NCBI GenBank assembly: GCA_937922655.1
Contig: CALAJH010000028.1
Location: forward strand, 1-45,969
Origin: an uncultured Bacteroidia bacterium
Lineage (GTDB): Bacteria > Bacteroidota > Bacteroidia > J057 > CALAJH01
Reading direction: 5' to 3'
DNA: 45,969 nucleotides
Part shown: positions 16,251-24,434 of the stretch, piece after piece
Layout: every line of letters begins with the position of its first letter
Position numbering within the stretch: the stretch's first letter is position 1
The notes under the pieces: model-generated
Seen by the model: only the letters and a program-made list of their open reading frames with translations
Told to the model about the DNA's origin: nothing
Database searches by the model: none
Translations under genes and position numbers: made by a program

Positions 16251-17387
16251 GTGAATCATAAAGCGGTTTTACGAATAAAAGCCGAACTCAACGGCTTGAA
16301 ATTGAATAATTCGTATAGAAATTTATCCGAAACCGATGAAAATTTAGTGGATTTTTGTTCCAACGATTATTTGGGCTTGCTCAAAACGAACAAACTTCGC
16401 GCCAAAATTAATGAAATTTTCCCGGATTCCTACCCGACAACCGGTTCGGGAGGCTCGCGTCTCTTGACGGGAAACCAACGTTTTTACCAAAACGTAGAAA
16501 AACTTATCGCCGAACATCATCAATCCGAGGCTTGTTTGGTGTTTTCCTGCGGATATATGGCCAATTTGGCGGCGCTTTCCACCTTTGCACAACGCCACGA
16601 TACAATATTGTACGACGAATATTGTCATGCGTCGATTCGCGACGGAATCCGACTCTCGTTTGCCAAAAATCTGTCTTTTCGCCACAACGATTACGACGAC
16701 TTGTATACCAAAGCCAGAATTGCGGACGAATGTGTTTGGGTCGTAACCGAAAGCGTGTTTTCTATGGACGGCGACGCGCCCGATTTCGATATTTTATCCG
16801 ATATTTGCCGTTCCAACGACGCGACATTGATTGTCGACGAGGCGCATGCACTCGGCATTCTCGGCGAAAACGCAATGGGACTTTCCATCGGAAAAGCGGA
16901 CGTAAGAACACTCGGTTTTGGCAAAGCCGCAGGCGCTTCGGGCGGCGCCGTTTTGGCCGACAATCAAACGATTGACTTTCTTATCAACCGTGCAAGACCC
17001 TTCATATATTCGACGGCGCCGCCCCCGTTTTTTTGGCAGTGTATCTATGCTTTTTACCATATTATTCCCGAAATTCAACTCGAAAGAAACACTTTGTTGG
17101 AGAACGTTCGGCGACTCAAAGAAAAATTAAACAATGACAATATTCCTTATTTGGGGGGAGACGGAGGAATACTTTCCGTACTGTTTCCGGGCAACGAAAC
17201 CGTTAAAAAAGCGGCCAAACATATTCGACATTCCGGGTTCGACGTACGTCCCATCTTGCATCCCACCGTTCCAAAAGGAAAGGAAAGAATACGCATTTGT
17301 ATACACTCTTTCAACACCGAAGAACAAATTATAGGATTGGCAAACGCCCTGAAGCAAGCTTATGAAACTTTTACTCTTCAGCCTTAG
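16251..17387 (+). CDS. 8-amino-7-oxononanoate synthase-like PLP enzyme (alpha-oxoamine synthase)
   Basis: A 378-residue product from GTG 16251; a TTG at 16218 would overlap the start of miaB and add 11 residues. The fold-type I features are present: a glycine-rich loop TTGSGGSRLLTGN, the stacking His in DEYCHASI, the cofactor pair Asp-Ala-His in LIVDEAHALG, and the Schiff-base lysine in TLGFGKAAGASGG (Lys225). The family condenses an acyl thioester with an amino acid: BioF (biotin), serine palmitoyltransferase and the cysteate acyltransferases of sulfonolipid synthesis. Sequence and length favour BioF, but no other biotin gene is nearby, and the coupled exporter and Wzi genes make a lipid role worth considering. 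It overlaps the ABC gene by 26 nt. Confidence 0.78.
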   Translation: MNHKAVLRIKAELNGLKLNNSYRNLSETDENLVDFCSNDYLGLLKTNKLRAKINEIFPDSYPTTGSGGSRLLTGNQRFYQNVEKLIAEHHQSEACLVFSCGYMANLAALSTFAQRHDTILYDEYCHASIRDGIRLSFAKNLSFRHNDYDDLYTKARIADECVWVVTESVFSMDGDAPDFDILSDICRSNDATLIVDEAHALGILGENAMGLSIGKADVRTLGFGKAAGASGGAVLADNQTIDFLINRARPFIYSTAPPPFFWQCIYAFYHIIPEIQLERNTLLENVRRLKEKLNNDNIPYLGGDGGILSVLFPGNETVKKAAKHIRHSGFDVRPILHPTVPKGKERIRICIHSFNTEEQIIGLANALKQAYETFTLQP

Positions 17388-19164
17388 ACCGCACCTCTAT
17401 AAACACAGGAAACTCTTGTTCTGGGGAACGGTTTTCACGCTGATTTCCAACTGGTTTTCGATATATCCCGCACAAGTCGTTCGGCATGCGTTCGATTTCG
17501 TTGGCGAACTGCTTAAAACCTCCAAACAAATGGAAGGCTTTTCACAAAAAAGCGTCGTCACGGACGCGCTTTTTTACGTGCTGCCTTTTTTTGGTTTGTT
17601 TATCGTTGTTTTGGCCTTGATTCGCGGATATTTTTTGTATTTGGTGCGCCAAACGTTGATTGTCATGTCCCGAAAAATCGAGTACGAACAAAAAAATCAA
17701 CTTTTCAAAGCGATGTTGGGATACAGCCAAAATCAAATTCGCGCCATGAAAACGGGCGATTTAATGGCACGAATCGGCGAGGACGTCGCCAACGTCAGGA
17801 TGTTCGTCGGCCCCGGCATCATGTATTCCTTGAACACCCTTACCCTGTTCGGAATGATTATCGTTACCATGGTTTACGTCAATCCCGAATTGACTTTTTA
17901 TTCCGTTCTTCCTTTGCCCCTGTTAACGATTTCCATCTATTACGTACATTCGATTATCGTCCGCAAAAGCGATGAAAAGCAAAAACAAATCGGCGTGGTT
18001 TCGTCTTTTGTGCAAGAATCTTTTTCGGGAATACGCTTAATAAAAGCGTTTGCAAGGGAAAAGGAAATGGAAAAAAAATTCGGCGAACTTTCCAACGCCT
18101 ATAAAACCAAAGCTTTGGATTTGATTCGTGTGGATGCGCTTTTCATGCCGCTCATTGTTCTTTTGATTGGCATAAGTACGATATTGACGATATGGATAGG
18201 AAGCGAAAAAGTCATCGCGGGAACCATCACCATTGGCAATATTGCCGAATTCGTCATTTACATCAATCTATTGATTTGGCCCGTTGCGGCCTTGGGTTGG
18301 GTAACGAGTTTGACGAACAAGGCCGTTTCGGGGCAAAAAAGAATCAACGAGGCGCTTAACACTTTCTCCGAAATACAATACCCGGAAAACGAATCCCAAT
18401 CTCCCAAAACGGGCGATATCGCCGTCGAGTTTTACAACGTCAATTTCACTTATCCGGACACGGGCGTCCATGCAATCAAAGATTTGAGTGCAAAAATTGA
18501 GAAAGGAAAAATATATGCGATAGTGGGCAGGACGGGGTCGGGAAAAACCACGCTTTTACAACTCATGATGCGCGTTATCCAACCTCAAACCGGAATTATC
18601 GAGCTGTTTGGCCGTCCGCTGGAAAGCTATACCCGACAAGAATTAAAGCAAACCTTCGCCTACGTACCGCAAGACGTGTTTTTGTTTTCGGATACCATTG
18701 CCGCCAACATCGCTTTTGGAAAAGAAAACATCAACCACGAAATGCTTGAAAACGCCGCCCGCTTTGCACACGTTTACGACGATATCGTTCATTTTCCGGA
18801 CAAGTTCGACGTCAAAATTGGGGAGCGCGGCGTAACCCTTTCCGGCGGACAAAAACAACGCGTTTCCATCGCAAGAGCTTACGTCGTCGATGCGGATATA
18901 TTCGTCATGGACGATTCTTTGTCGGCCGTCGATACCAAAACCGAAGAAGAAATATTTTCCAATCTTCGCTCAAAACTCGACAAAAACAAAACGATTGTCA
19001 TCGTAACCCATCGCATCACCACCGCCCAAAGATGCGACGAAATCATCGTCGTTGAAGGGGGAAAAGTCGTCGAAACGGGGACCCACGACGAACTCGTTTC
19101 CCGTAAAGGCCCCTATTTTGAATTTTATACCCGACAACAACTCGAGTCCCAAGTTTATTCGTAA
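17362..19164 (+). CDS. ABC-type exporter half-transporter (MsbA/MDR-like)
   Basis: A 600-residue fusion of a six-helix membrane domain (about 1-320) and an ATPase domain. Walker A is GRTGSGKTT (389-397), the Q loop VPQD, the signature LSGGQ (493-497), Walker B IFVMD (513-517) and the switch His550. The residue after Walker B, normally the catalytic Glu, is Asp518 (MDDSLSAVD). That substitution marks the degenerate site in heterodimeric exporters, yet no partner subunit is encoded nearby. It should move a lipid, drug or peptide outward across the inner membrane. It overlaps the BioF-like gene by 26 nt and the Wzi gene by 1 nt (TAATG), so the three proteins are translationally coupled. Confidence 0.9.
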   Translation: MKLLLFSLRPHLYKHRKLLFWGTVFTLISNWFSIYPAQVVRHAFDFVGELLKTSKQMEGFSQKSVVTDALFYVLPFFGLFIVVLALIRGYFLYLVRQTLIVMSRKIEYEQKNQLFKAMLGYSQNQIRAMKTGDLMARIGEDVANVRMFVGPGIMYSLNTLTLFGMIIVTMVYVNPELTFYSVLPLPLLTISIYYVHSIIVRKSDEKQKQIGVVSSFVQESFSGIRLIKAFAREKEMEKKFGELSNAYKTKALDLIRVDALFMPLIVLLIGISTILTIWIGSEKVIAGTITIGNIAEFVIYINLLIWPVAALGWVTSLTNKAVSGQKRINEALNTFSEIQYPENESQSPKTGDIAVEFYNVNFTYPDTGVHAIKDLSAKIEKGKIYAIVGRTGSGKTTLLQLMMRVIQPQTGIIELFGRPLESYTRQELKQTFAYVPQDVFLFSDTIAANIAFGKENINHEMLENAARFAHVYDDIVHFPDKFDVKIGERGVTLSGGQKQRVSIARAYVVDADIFVMDDSLSAVDTKTEEEIFSNLRSKLDKNKTIVIVTHRITTAQRCDEIIVVEGGKVVETGTHDELVSRKGPYFEFYTRQQLESQVYS

Positions 19165-20846
19165 TGCGACGAATTCTATTGATTTTGGTTTTCGGATATT
19201 GCCCGGTTTTTGCACAGGACGGCGACGTTCCGCTCAACGACGAATCGTATCATTTCATCGACCGTATGGACGTGAAAGGGCTTATAAAAGACGGAATGCC
19301 GACCGATATAAAACCCTATCCAAGAGAAACAATAATGGGCGTTTTGAGAAATCTTTCGGCAATTTCGGGAGACACTTTGAGAAAACGCGATAAAATTCTC
19401 GTTGAACGTTTTCGTTTTGTTTACGACGATTCCTACGCCAAAACCCGGGATTCCAACAGACACGTCTTTAAATATGTTTTCAGAAACCGGCGCGACTTGT
19501 TGCACTATACCAAAAAGAATTACAAAGTTTTTTTCAACCCCGTATTGGGATTAAGCGCCGGATACGACCGTACGAACAACGCCGTTTCCACGTCGTTTTT
19601 TCAAAATACGCGGGGTGCGAACATTCGCGCCGGACTCTGGGGAAAAGTCGGGGTTTACGCCGATATCACCGACAATCAAATCGCTTTTCCAAATTTTATC
19701 GACCGATATATCCGCAATCAAAAAGTCGTTTTCGGAGAAGGTTATTTCAAAACATTTAAAGAACGTTCGTTCGATTTTTTCAACTATCGCGGATATATCA
19801 CGTATTCGCCCGTCAAGCAATTGAGAATAAAATTCGGCCGCGACCGCGCTTTTTGGGGCAACGGTTATCAATCTTTGGTCTTGTCCGACCACGCCACCGA
19901 TTATTTTCTGTTGAATCTTACCACCCGAATTTGGAAACTCGAATACGTCAATCATTTCGCTCAACTCATAGATTTTATTCCCAACAAACCCGACGCTTTG
20001 GGAAGCTATCCCCGCAAATATGCCGTCTATCATCAGCTTTCTTATCGTCCCGATAGACGCGTTTCCGTCGGCTTGTTTGAATCGATTGTTTACGCGTCCG
20101 CGTTGCCGAACGGAAGTAGAGGGTTTGAAATTCAATATCTAAATCCGATAATATTTTATCGCGCCATCGAGCAATACATCGGCAGTTCGGACAACGCAAG
20201 CATTGGTTTGACGTTGAAAATCAACGCGCTCAAACGCCTGCAGTTTTACGGGCAGTTGGCGATTGACGATTACAATTTCGGACAACGAAAGTTCGGCAAA
20301 GGTTGGTGGGGAAATAAAATCGCTTGGCAGGCGGGAATAAAGTATATTGACGTATTGGGTTTGCCGAACTTGGATTTACACTTGGAAACGAACCGTATTC
20401 GTCCGTACACGTATTCGCATTACAACGCCGCCTCGAATTACGCGCATTACGGCCAACATCTTACCCATCCTTTGGGGGCGAACTTACACGATTTTCACGC
20501 GATTGTCCGTTACAGTCCGATGGCCGACTTGTTTTTGCAAACGGTGTTTTCCTATACGATTGTCGGAATGGATTTCGACAACTTCAATTTTGGTTCGAAC
20601 ATCTTTTTGCCCGACCTTACACACAACAACGGGGAACCGAATCCCGACTTCAACAACTTTACGGGACAAGGAAAACGTTTGAATATACAAACGTTTTGGT
20701 TGAAAGTCGATTATCGAATTTGGCGTTGGAACGCTTTTTTGTTTATTGAAGGGGTGTATCGGCGCGAAAACGAAAACGGTTTTGCGAGCGCTTCGATATC
20801 GGGCGGCGTGCGTTGGAATCTTCCGCGTCGCGTGGCACGAATATGA
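19164..20846 (+). CDS. Capsule assembly Wzi-family outer-membrane protein
   Basis: A 560-residue beta-barrel protein with a signal peptide ending PVFAQ. The family core reads GRDRAFWGNGYQSLVLSDHA, followed by many amphipathic strands with aromatic ends. In Bacteroidota this family (PF14052 as I recall) is linked with surface polysaccharide; Wzi in E. coli is an outer-membrane lectin that holds capsule at the surface. The start ATG overlaps the ABC transporter stop by one base. No capsule synthesis genes surround it, so its polysaccharide partner is elsewhere. It ends 9 nt from the convergent PepSY-like gene. Confidence 0.85.
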   Translation: MRRILLILVFGYCPVFAQDGDVPLNDESYHFIDRMDVKGLIKDGMPTDIKPYPRETIMGVLRNLSAISGDTLRKRDKILVERFRFVYDDSYAKTRDSNRHVFKYVFRNRRDLLHYTKKNYKVFFNPVLGLSAGYDRTNNAVSTSFFQNTRGANIRAGLWGKVGVYADITDNQIAFPNFIDRYIRNQKVVFGEGYFKTFKERSFDFFNYRGYITYSPVKQLRIKFGRDRAFWGNGYQSLVLSDHATDYFLLNLTTRIWKLEYVNHFAQLIDFIPNKPDALGSYPRKYAVYHQLSYRPDRRVSVGLFESIVYASALPNGSRGFEIQYLNPIIFYRAIEQYIGSSDNASIGLTLKINALKRLQFYGQLAIDDYNFGQRKFGKGWWGNKIAWQAGIKYIDVLGLPNLDLHLETNRIRPYTYSHYNAASNYAHYGQHLTHPLGANLHDFHAIVRYSPMADLFLQTVFSYTIVGMDFDNFNFGSNIFLPDLTHNNGEPNPDFNNFTGQGKRLNIQTFWLKVDYRIWRWNAFLFIEGVYRRENENGFASASISGGVRWNLPRRVARI

Positions 20847-20855
20847 CTTTTGCGG

Positions 20856-21464
20856 TTAATCTTGGGGCTCCAACGCAGGGTCGTTGAGATCGTCGTCGTC
20901 TTTTTTATCGTCGTCTTTTTTGTCGGGTTCGTCGGCAATGTCGTCGTCTTTTTTGTCGTCGTCGTCTTTGTCCAGCGATTGTTCTATCAATTTCTCGGCA
21001 ATAAAGTTGCCTTTTTCGGTGAAAAGCAGTCGGGTAAGGGTTTCGCCGTCGTCGCGTTGAACAAAAAGAAGATAGGCCTTGACTTTCATTGGATCTTCGA
21101 GGACGAAGGAAAAATAGATAACGGCCGAATCGTCGAAATCGGTCAAATAATCGGTGACGGCGGGAGGTAAATCTTCGTCTTCAACTCCGACTCCTTTGTA
21201 AAGGACGGCAAATTTTTCGCTGAGAATCAATGTTTTTTCGACGTCTTCATGAACGAAAACGGCTTGATATCCGTCGTCCCAACGGTCCCATTCGTCGTCT
21301 TTGTGTCCGGGAAAAAGTTGTTGAAGTTTGTCGAGGGCGTCTTTGGGAATTTCGTCGAGTTGTCCGTGGGCGGCCTTTACCGGGGCGGGGGGTTCCGGGG
21401 CGCCTTGAGCCCAAAGTTTTGAGGCCCAGAGTACCAAAAGCGCAAGCGTCAAAAAATTTTTCAT
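20856..21464 (-). CDS. PepSY-like secreted protein with acidic tail
   Basis: A 202-residue protein starting at ATG 21464 with a signal peptide cut after LWAQ. Residues 40-110 fit a PepSY-like repeat: IPKDALDKLQQLFPG, a tryptophan-containing strand, and EDLPPAVTDYLTD. The last 40 residues are an Asp/Lys low-complexity tail (DKDDDDKKDDD type). PepSY-like proteins are periplasmic; some inhibit proteases, most are unassigned. Its ATG overlaps the gltX stop as ATGA, so translation is coupled although the functions seem unrelated. The longer frame to 21560 runs antisense to the signal logic and lies inside gltX, so it is rejected. Confidence 0.75.
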   Translation of the reverse strand: MKNFLTLALLVLWASKLWAQGAPEPPAPVKAAHGQLDEIPKDALDKLQQLFPGHKDDEWDRWDDGYQAVFVHEDVEKTLILSEKFAVLYKGVGVEDEDLPPAVTDYLTDFDDSAVIYFSFVLEDPMKVKAYLLFVQRDDGETLTRLLFTEKGNFIAEKLIEQSLDKDDDDKKDDDIADEPDKKDDDKKDDDDLNDPALEPQD

Positions 21465-22972
21465 AGCGATTGGAGGGCAAAACGAAGGCGTTGGAGGGTA
21501 ATTTCTTTTCCGAGGGTTTCCATAATATCGTAGATGCCGGGGCCGAATCCGATACCGCAAAGCCCGAGACGCAAGGCGGGCATGATTTTTCCGGGTGCAA
21601 GTCCGTTTTTTTCGCCCTCGGTTTTGACGATGGTTTCGATGGCGGGCGCCGTCCAGTCCGTCAAATTTTCAAGTATGGGTAAAAGTCCGGCGACGAAGGG
21701 GCCGTTCCATTTTTTTGCGGCCGTCTCGGCGTCGAAGTGCGTCGGCGCCCGGAAAAAATATTCTCCGTGAACGAAAAAATCCTTCGTATATTCGACCCTG
21801 TCTTTGAGCATGCCGATGATTTTCAAGAGCTTGTCGTCGGGCGGTGCGTCCAAACCCTCGGCGGAAAGGCGCGCTTTGAGTTCGGGCAAAAAGCGTTCGT
21901 TGGGCGAGGTTTTGATGTAATGTTGGTTGAACCAGACGGATTTTTTTTTGTCGAACTTGACGCCCGATTTTCCGACGCGTTCGAGCGAAAAGAGTTCGAC
22001 GAGTTCTTGGAGGGAAAAGATTTCGCGGTTGTCTCCGGGGTTCCATCCGAGCAGGGCAAGGGTATTGACGACGGCTTCGGGCAGATAGCCGGTTTCGCGG
22101 TAACCGGAGAACTTTGCGCCCGTGTTTGGGTCGTTCCATTCGAGCGGAAAGACCGGAAAACCGTATTTGTCGCCGTCGCGTTTGGAAAGCTTGCCGTCGC
22201 CGTCGGGACTCAAAAGCAGGGGGAGATGGGCCATCTTGGGCGCCTCCCAATCGAAGGCTTTGTAAAGCACGTGGTGCAGCGGCGCCGACGGCAACCATTC
22301 TTCTCCGCGAATCACGTGCGTGATGCGCATAAGCCGGTCGTCGACGACGTTGGCCAAGTGGTAGGTGGGCATGCCGTCGCTTTTGAGCAGGACTTTGTCG
22401 TCCATTTCGGCGCCCGCGACGCTGACCCAACCGCGAATTTCGTCGTAAAACCGCACCTCTTGTTTACGCGCAATCTTGATTCTGACGACGTACGGCGCGT
22501 TTTCTTCGAGGAGGCGGCGGGTTTCGGCGGCGGGAAGGGTGAGGCTGTTGCGCATGTATTCGCGCGTAACGGCGTTGTACTGCGGCGATTTGACGCCTGC
22601 GGCCTTCATTTTTTCGCGCATGGCTTCGAGTTCGTCGGCGGTGTCGAAGGCGTAATAGGCCCATCCTTTTTCGATGAGCAGCTCGGCGTACCTTTTGTAC
22701 ATCGGTTTGCGTTCGCTTTGTCGGTAGGGCGCGTCCGGACCGCCGACGTGCGGGCCGTAATCGGGACGAATTCCCAGCCATTCCAACGTTTCAATGATGT
22801 ACTCTTCGGCGCCGGGGACGAAGCGGGTTTGGTCGGTGTCCTCGATGCGCAAAAGAAACTCGCCGCCGTGTTTTTTGGCGAAAAGATAGTTGTAAAGCGC
22901 GGTTCTCGCCCCGCCGATGTGCAACGCCCCCGTGGGGCTGGGCGCAAAACGCACCCGTACCGTCGAACTCAT
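21461..22972 (-). CDS. gltX: Glutamyl-tRNA synthetase
   Basis: A 503-residue class I synthetase starting at ATG 22972, where the sequence opens MSSTVRVRFAPSPTGALHIG with the HIGH-type motif. The second ATP motif is KLSKRDGDK (the KMSKS loop) and the Glu pocket sequence LLRIEDTD is present. It charges tRNA-Glu with glutamate in the cytoplasm. The start is 8 nt behind an exact promoter box, which rules out the longer frame to 23041. The PepSY-like gene is coupled downstream. The unknown gene at 23041 is divergent from a shared region of 68 nt. Confidence 0.96.
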   Translation of the reverse strand: MSSTVRVRFAPSPTGALHIGGARTALYNYLFAKKHGGEFLLRIEDTDQTRFVPGAEEYIIETLEWLGIRPDYGPHVGGPDAPYRQSERKPMYKRYAELLIEKGWAYYAFDTADELEAMREKMKAAGVKSPQYNAVTREYMRNSLTLPAAETRRLLEENAPYVVRIKIARKQEVRFYDEIRGWVSVAGAEMDDKVLLKSDGMPTYHLANVVDDRLMRITHVIRGEEWLPSAPLHHVLYKAFDWEAPKMAHLPLLLSPDGDGKLSKRDGDKYGFPVFPLEWNDPNTGAKFSGYRETGYLPEAVVNTLALLGWNPGDNREIFSLQELVELFSLERVGKSGVKFDKKKSVWFNQHYIKTSPNERFLPELKARLSAEGLDAPPDDKLLKIIGMLKDRVEYTKDFFVHGEYFFRAPTHFDAETAAKKWNGPFVAGLLPILENLTDWTAPAIETIVKTEGEKNGLAPGKIMPALRLGLCGIGFGPGIYDIMETLGKEITLQRLRFALQSL

Positions 22973-22980
22973 TTTCGGCA

Positions 22981-23012
22981 CAAAATTACGACTTTGGCCC
23001 GCGCCGGACAAA
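22981..23012 (-). promoter_or_regulatory. Promoter of gltX
   Basis: On the minus strand: TTTG at 23012-23009, a 20-nt spacer, then an exact TAATTTTG at 22988-22981. The box ends 8 nt before the gltX ATG, so the transcript should be nearly or fully leaderless. Confidence 0.7.
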
Positions 23013-23025
23013 CGGCGTTTTTCGT

Positions 23026-23033
23026 TATCTTTG
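23026..23033 (+). promoter_or_regulatory. Bacteroidota -7 box TATCTTTG, leaderless arrangement
   Basis: An exact TAnnTTTG box ends 7 nt before the ATG at 23041. It lies back to back with the gltX promoter, the two -7 boxes being 37 nt apart. Confidence 0.6.
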
Positions 23034-23040
23034 CATTTCA

Positions 23041-24117
23041 ATGCCCATCGCCGTGAAAGAGTACCAACCTTCCGAGGACGTGCTGAAAAAAATCGTTTCG
23101 GAAATCAGTCATGCCCATTTGCCGGCGTTTTTTGAACGCAAAAGCGTAATTACGGGCGAAGAAATCGCTCGTTTTCATCGCCACGAACAAACCAACAAGT
23201 TCGTGCTTTTGCAAATATTTCGCGAATGGAACACCGTTTCGTCGAAATTCGCCCATCCGTATTTCGACTTTACGCATGAAGAGGTACAGGCGGCGCTGCA
23301 AACGTTTCAGAACGTACTTTCGCGACACATCCTCGTCGAAAAATTGGAGTTTCGCGCCTTGTTTGAAAAAGCGGTCTACAACACGCTTCGTCTCGTTCTT
23401 CAACCCGAAACCGCCCTCGTCGGTTTTTTTTTCGCGGGAAAAGAAAGCATTTCCATCGCCTCTTACGACAAATACGTCCGTTATTTTTCCGACTTTGATT
23501 TTGCCGTTTCGGGCATTGCCGCCTACCACAAACGCGAAGGTTTGACGACGATGGAACGGAGCGTGTTTATTGAAAAATTTAGACGCATCGTTCAACTTTA
23601 CGAACAAAAACATCGACGCGGCGTGTCGGCCTATCGCGAGGATTTGTTCGTGGAGCTGACGGGCAAACGCCTTGCCGAATACGGGTTTGATTCCGCCGCG
23701 GGCGTCGCGGCGCCGCGCAACGAAACGCCCCGCGTAGCCGACTCCTTTCCACCCCCCCGTGTCGAAGCGCCCCGCGTAACCGACTCCTTTTCGGCGCCGC
23801 GCAACGAAGCCGGAACCATCCCCGTTTACGAACCCGTTAAAAGGGTGGTGGACGGGTTTGCGAAAGCCGCCCCCGTTCGCGAAGAAAAAATATCCCTTGA
23901 CTCCATTCCGATTCACAAACAGTTTCAATTCGTTCAAAAGATATTTGCGGGAAGCAACGCCAAGTTCAAAGAAACCCTGGATGCGGTGGGAAAATGCGGT
24001 ACGTGGGAGGAGGCCCAAACCTTTCTCCAAACCCGGGTACTCAATATGCCCGGCATCGTACGCGAAGACAAGGTAACCGAAGAGTTCGTTCAACTCATTC
24101 GCCGCCGGTTCGAGTAG
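23041..24117 (+). CDS. Unknown Bacteroidota protein with proline-rich linker, 358 aa
   Basis: Two globular parts are joined by a repetitive linker (about 220-275). The N-terminal 210 residues are helical and carry no motif I can name. The linker contains APRNE and PRV(A/T)DSF, each twice. The C-terminal 75 residues start IPIHKQFQFVQKIFAGSNAKF and end with GTWEEAQTFLQTR; this resembles a short domain I associate with uncharacterised Bacteroidota proteins, often in the form F-x-F-x-x-x-L-F-x-G-x-x-x-x-Y/F. There is no signal peptide, so it should be cytoplasmic. It has its own leaderless promoter. Function unknown. Confidence 0.7.
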   Translation: MPIAVKEYQPSEDVLKKIVSEISHAHLPAFFERKSVITGEEIARFHRHEQTNKFVLLQIFREWNTVSSKFAHPYFDFTHEEVQAALQTFQNVLSRHILVEKLEFRALFEKAVYNTLRLVLQPETALVGFFFAGKESISIASYDKYVRYFSDFDFAVSGIAAYHKREGLTTMERSVFIEKFRRIVQLYEQKHRRGVSAYREDLFVELTGKRLAEYGFDSAAGVAAPRNETPRVADSFPPPRVEAPRVTDSFSAPRNEAGTIPVYEPVKRVVDGFAKAAPVREEKISLDSIPIHKQFQFVQKIFAGSNAKFKETLDAVGKCGTWEEAQTFLQTRVLNMPGIVREDKVTEEFVQLIRRRFE

Positions 24118-24434
24118 CGGCAAGGGCAAGGTTGGGGCGGCCAATGATGCGCCCGTGTTGCAAACAACCCCTGCGTTTGCGTTCGCGGACAAGCATTGTC
24201 AAGTTCTATGCGCGGAACCGGATTGGCTCCAAAGCCCCAAATTCGGCTGTGCCTTGCGCCGTCTTGTTGCACACGCGGAAGACGGCCCCAACCTAAGCAT
24301 GCACCGATACGATACCGGGCGGTTACATACCGTGTGACGAGACTTTCGTACAAAATTGCGAACCAAAACGAAAAGCATGGAGGGTTGATGGAAATTTCGG
24401 CGTCGTCCGTCGAACCCCGGCTTTTCGTCAAAAC
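24118..24434. other. Intergenic region between convergent genes
   Basis: No gene is supported here. Short open frames exist on both strands (for example 24155-24337 plus, 24090-24431 minus) but have no start context, family likeness or coding character I can see. No clear intrinsic terminator was found for either convergent gene. A 21-nt stretch near 24345 (acaaaattgcgaaccaaaac) resembles one at 28015. Confidence 0.5.

Noticed and set aside
21737-23056. 439-aa plus-strand frame opposite gltX
   Set aside because: Antisense shadow of gltX with no coherent domain.
24090-24431. Minus-strand reading frame of 113 aa between convergent genes
   Set aside because: It has no start context or family likeness, and its end runs into the opposite-strand gene ending at 24117.
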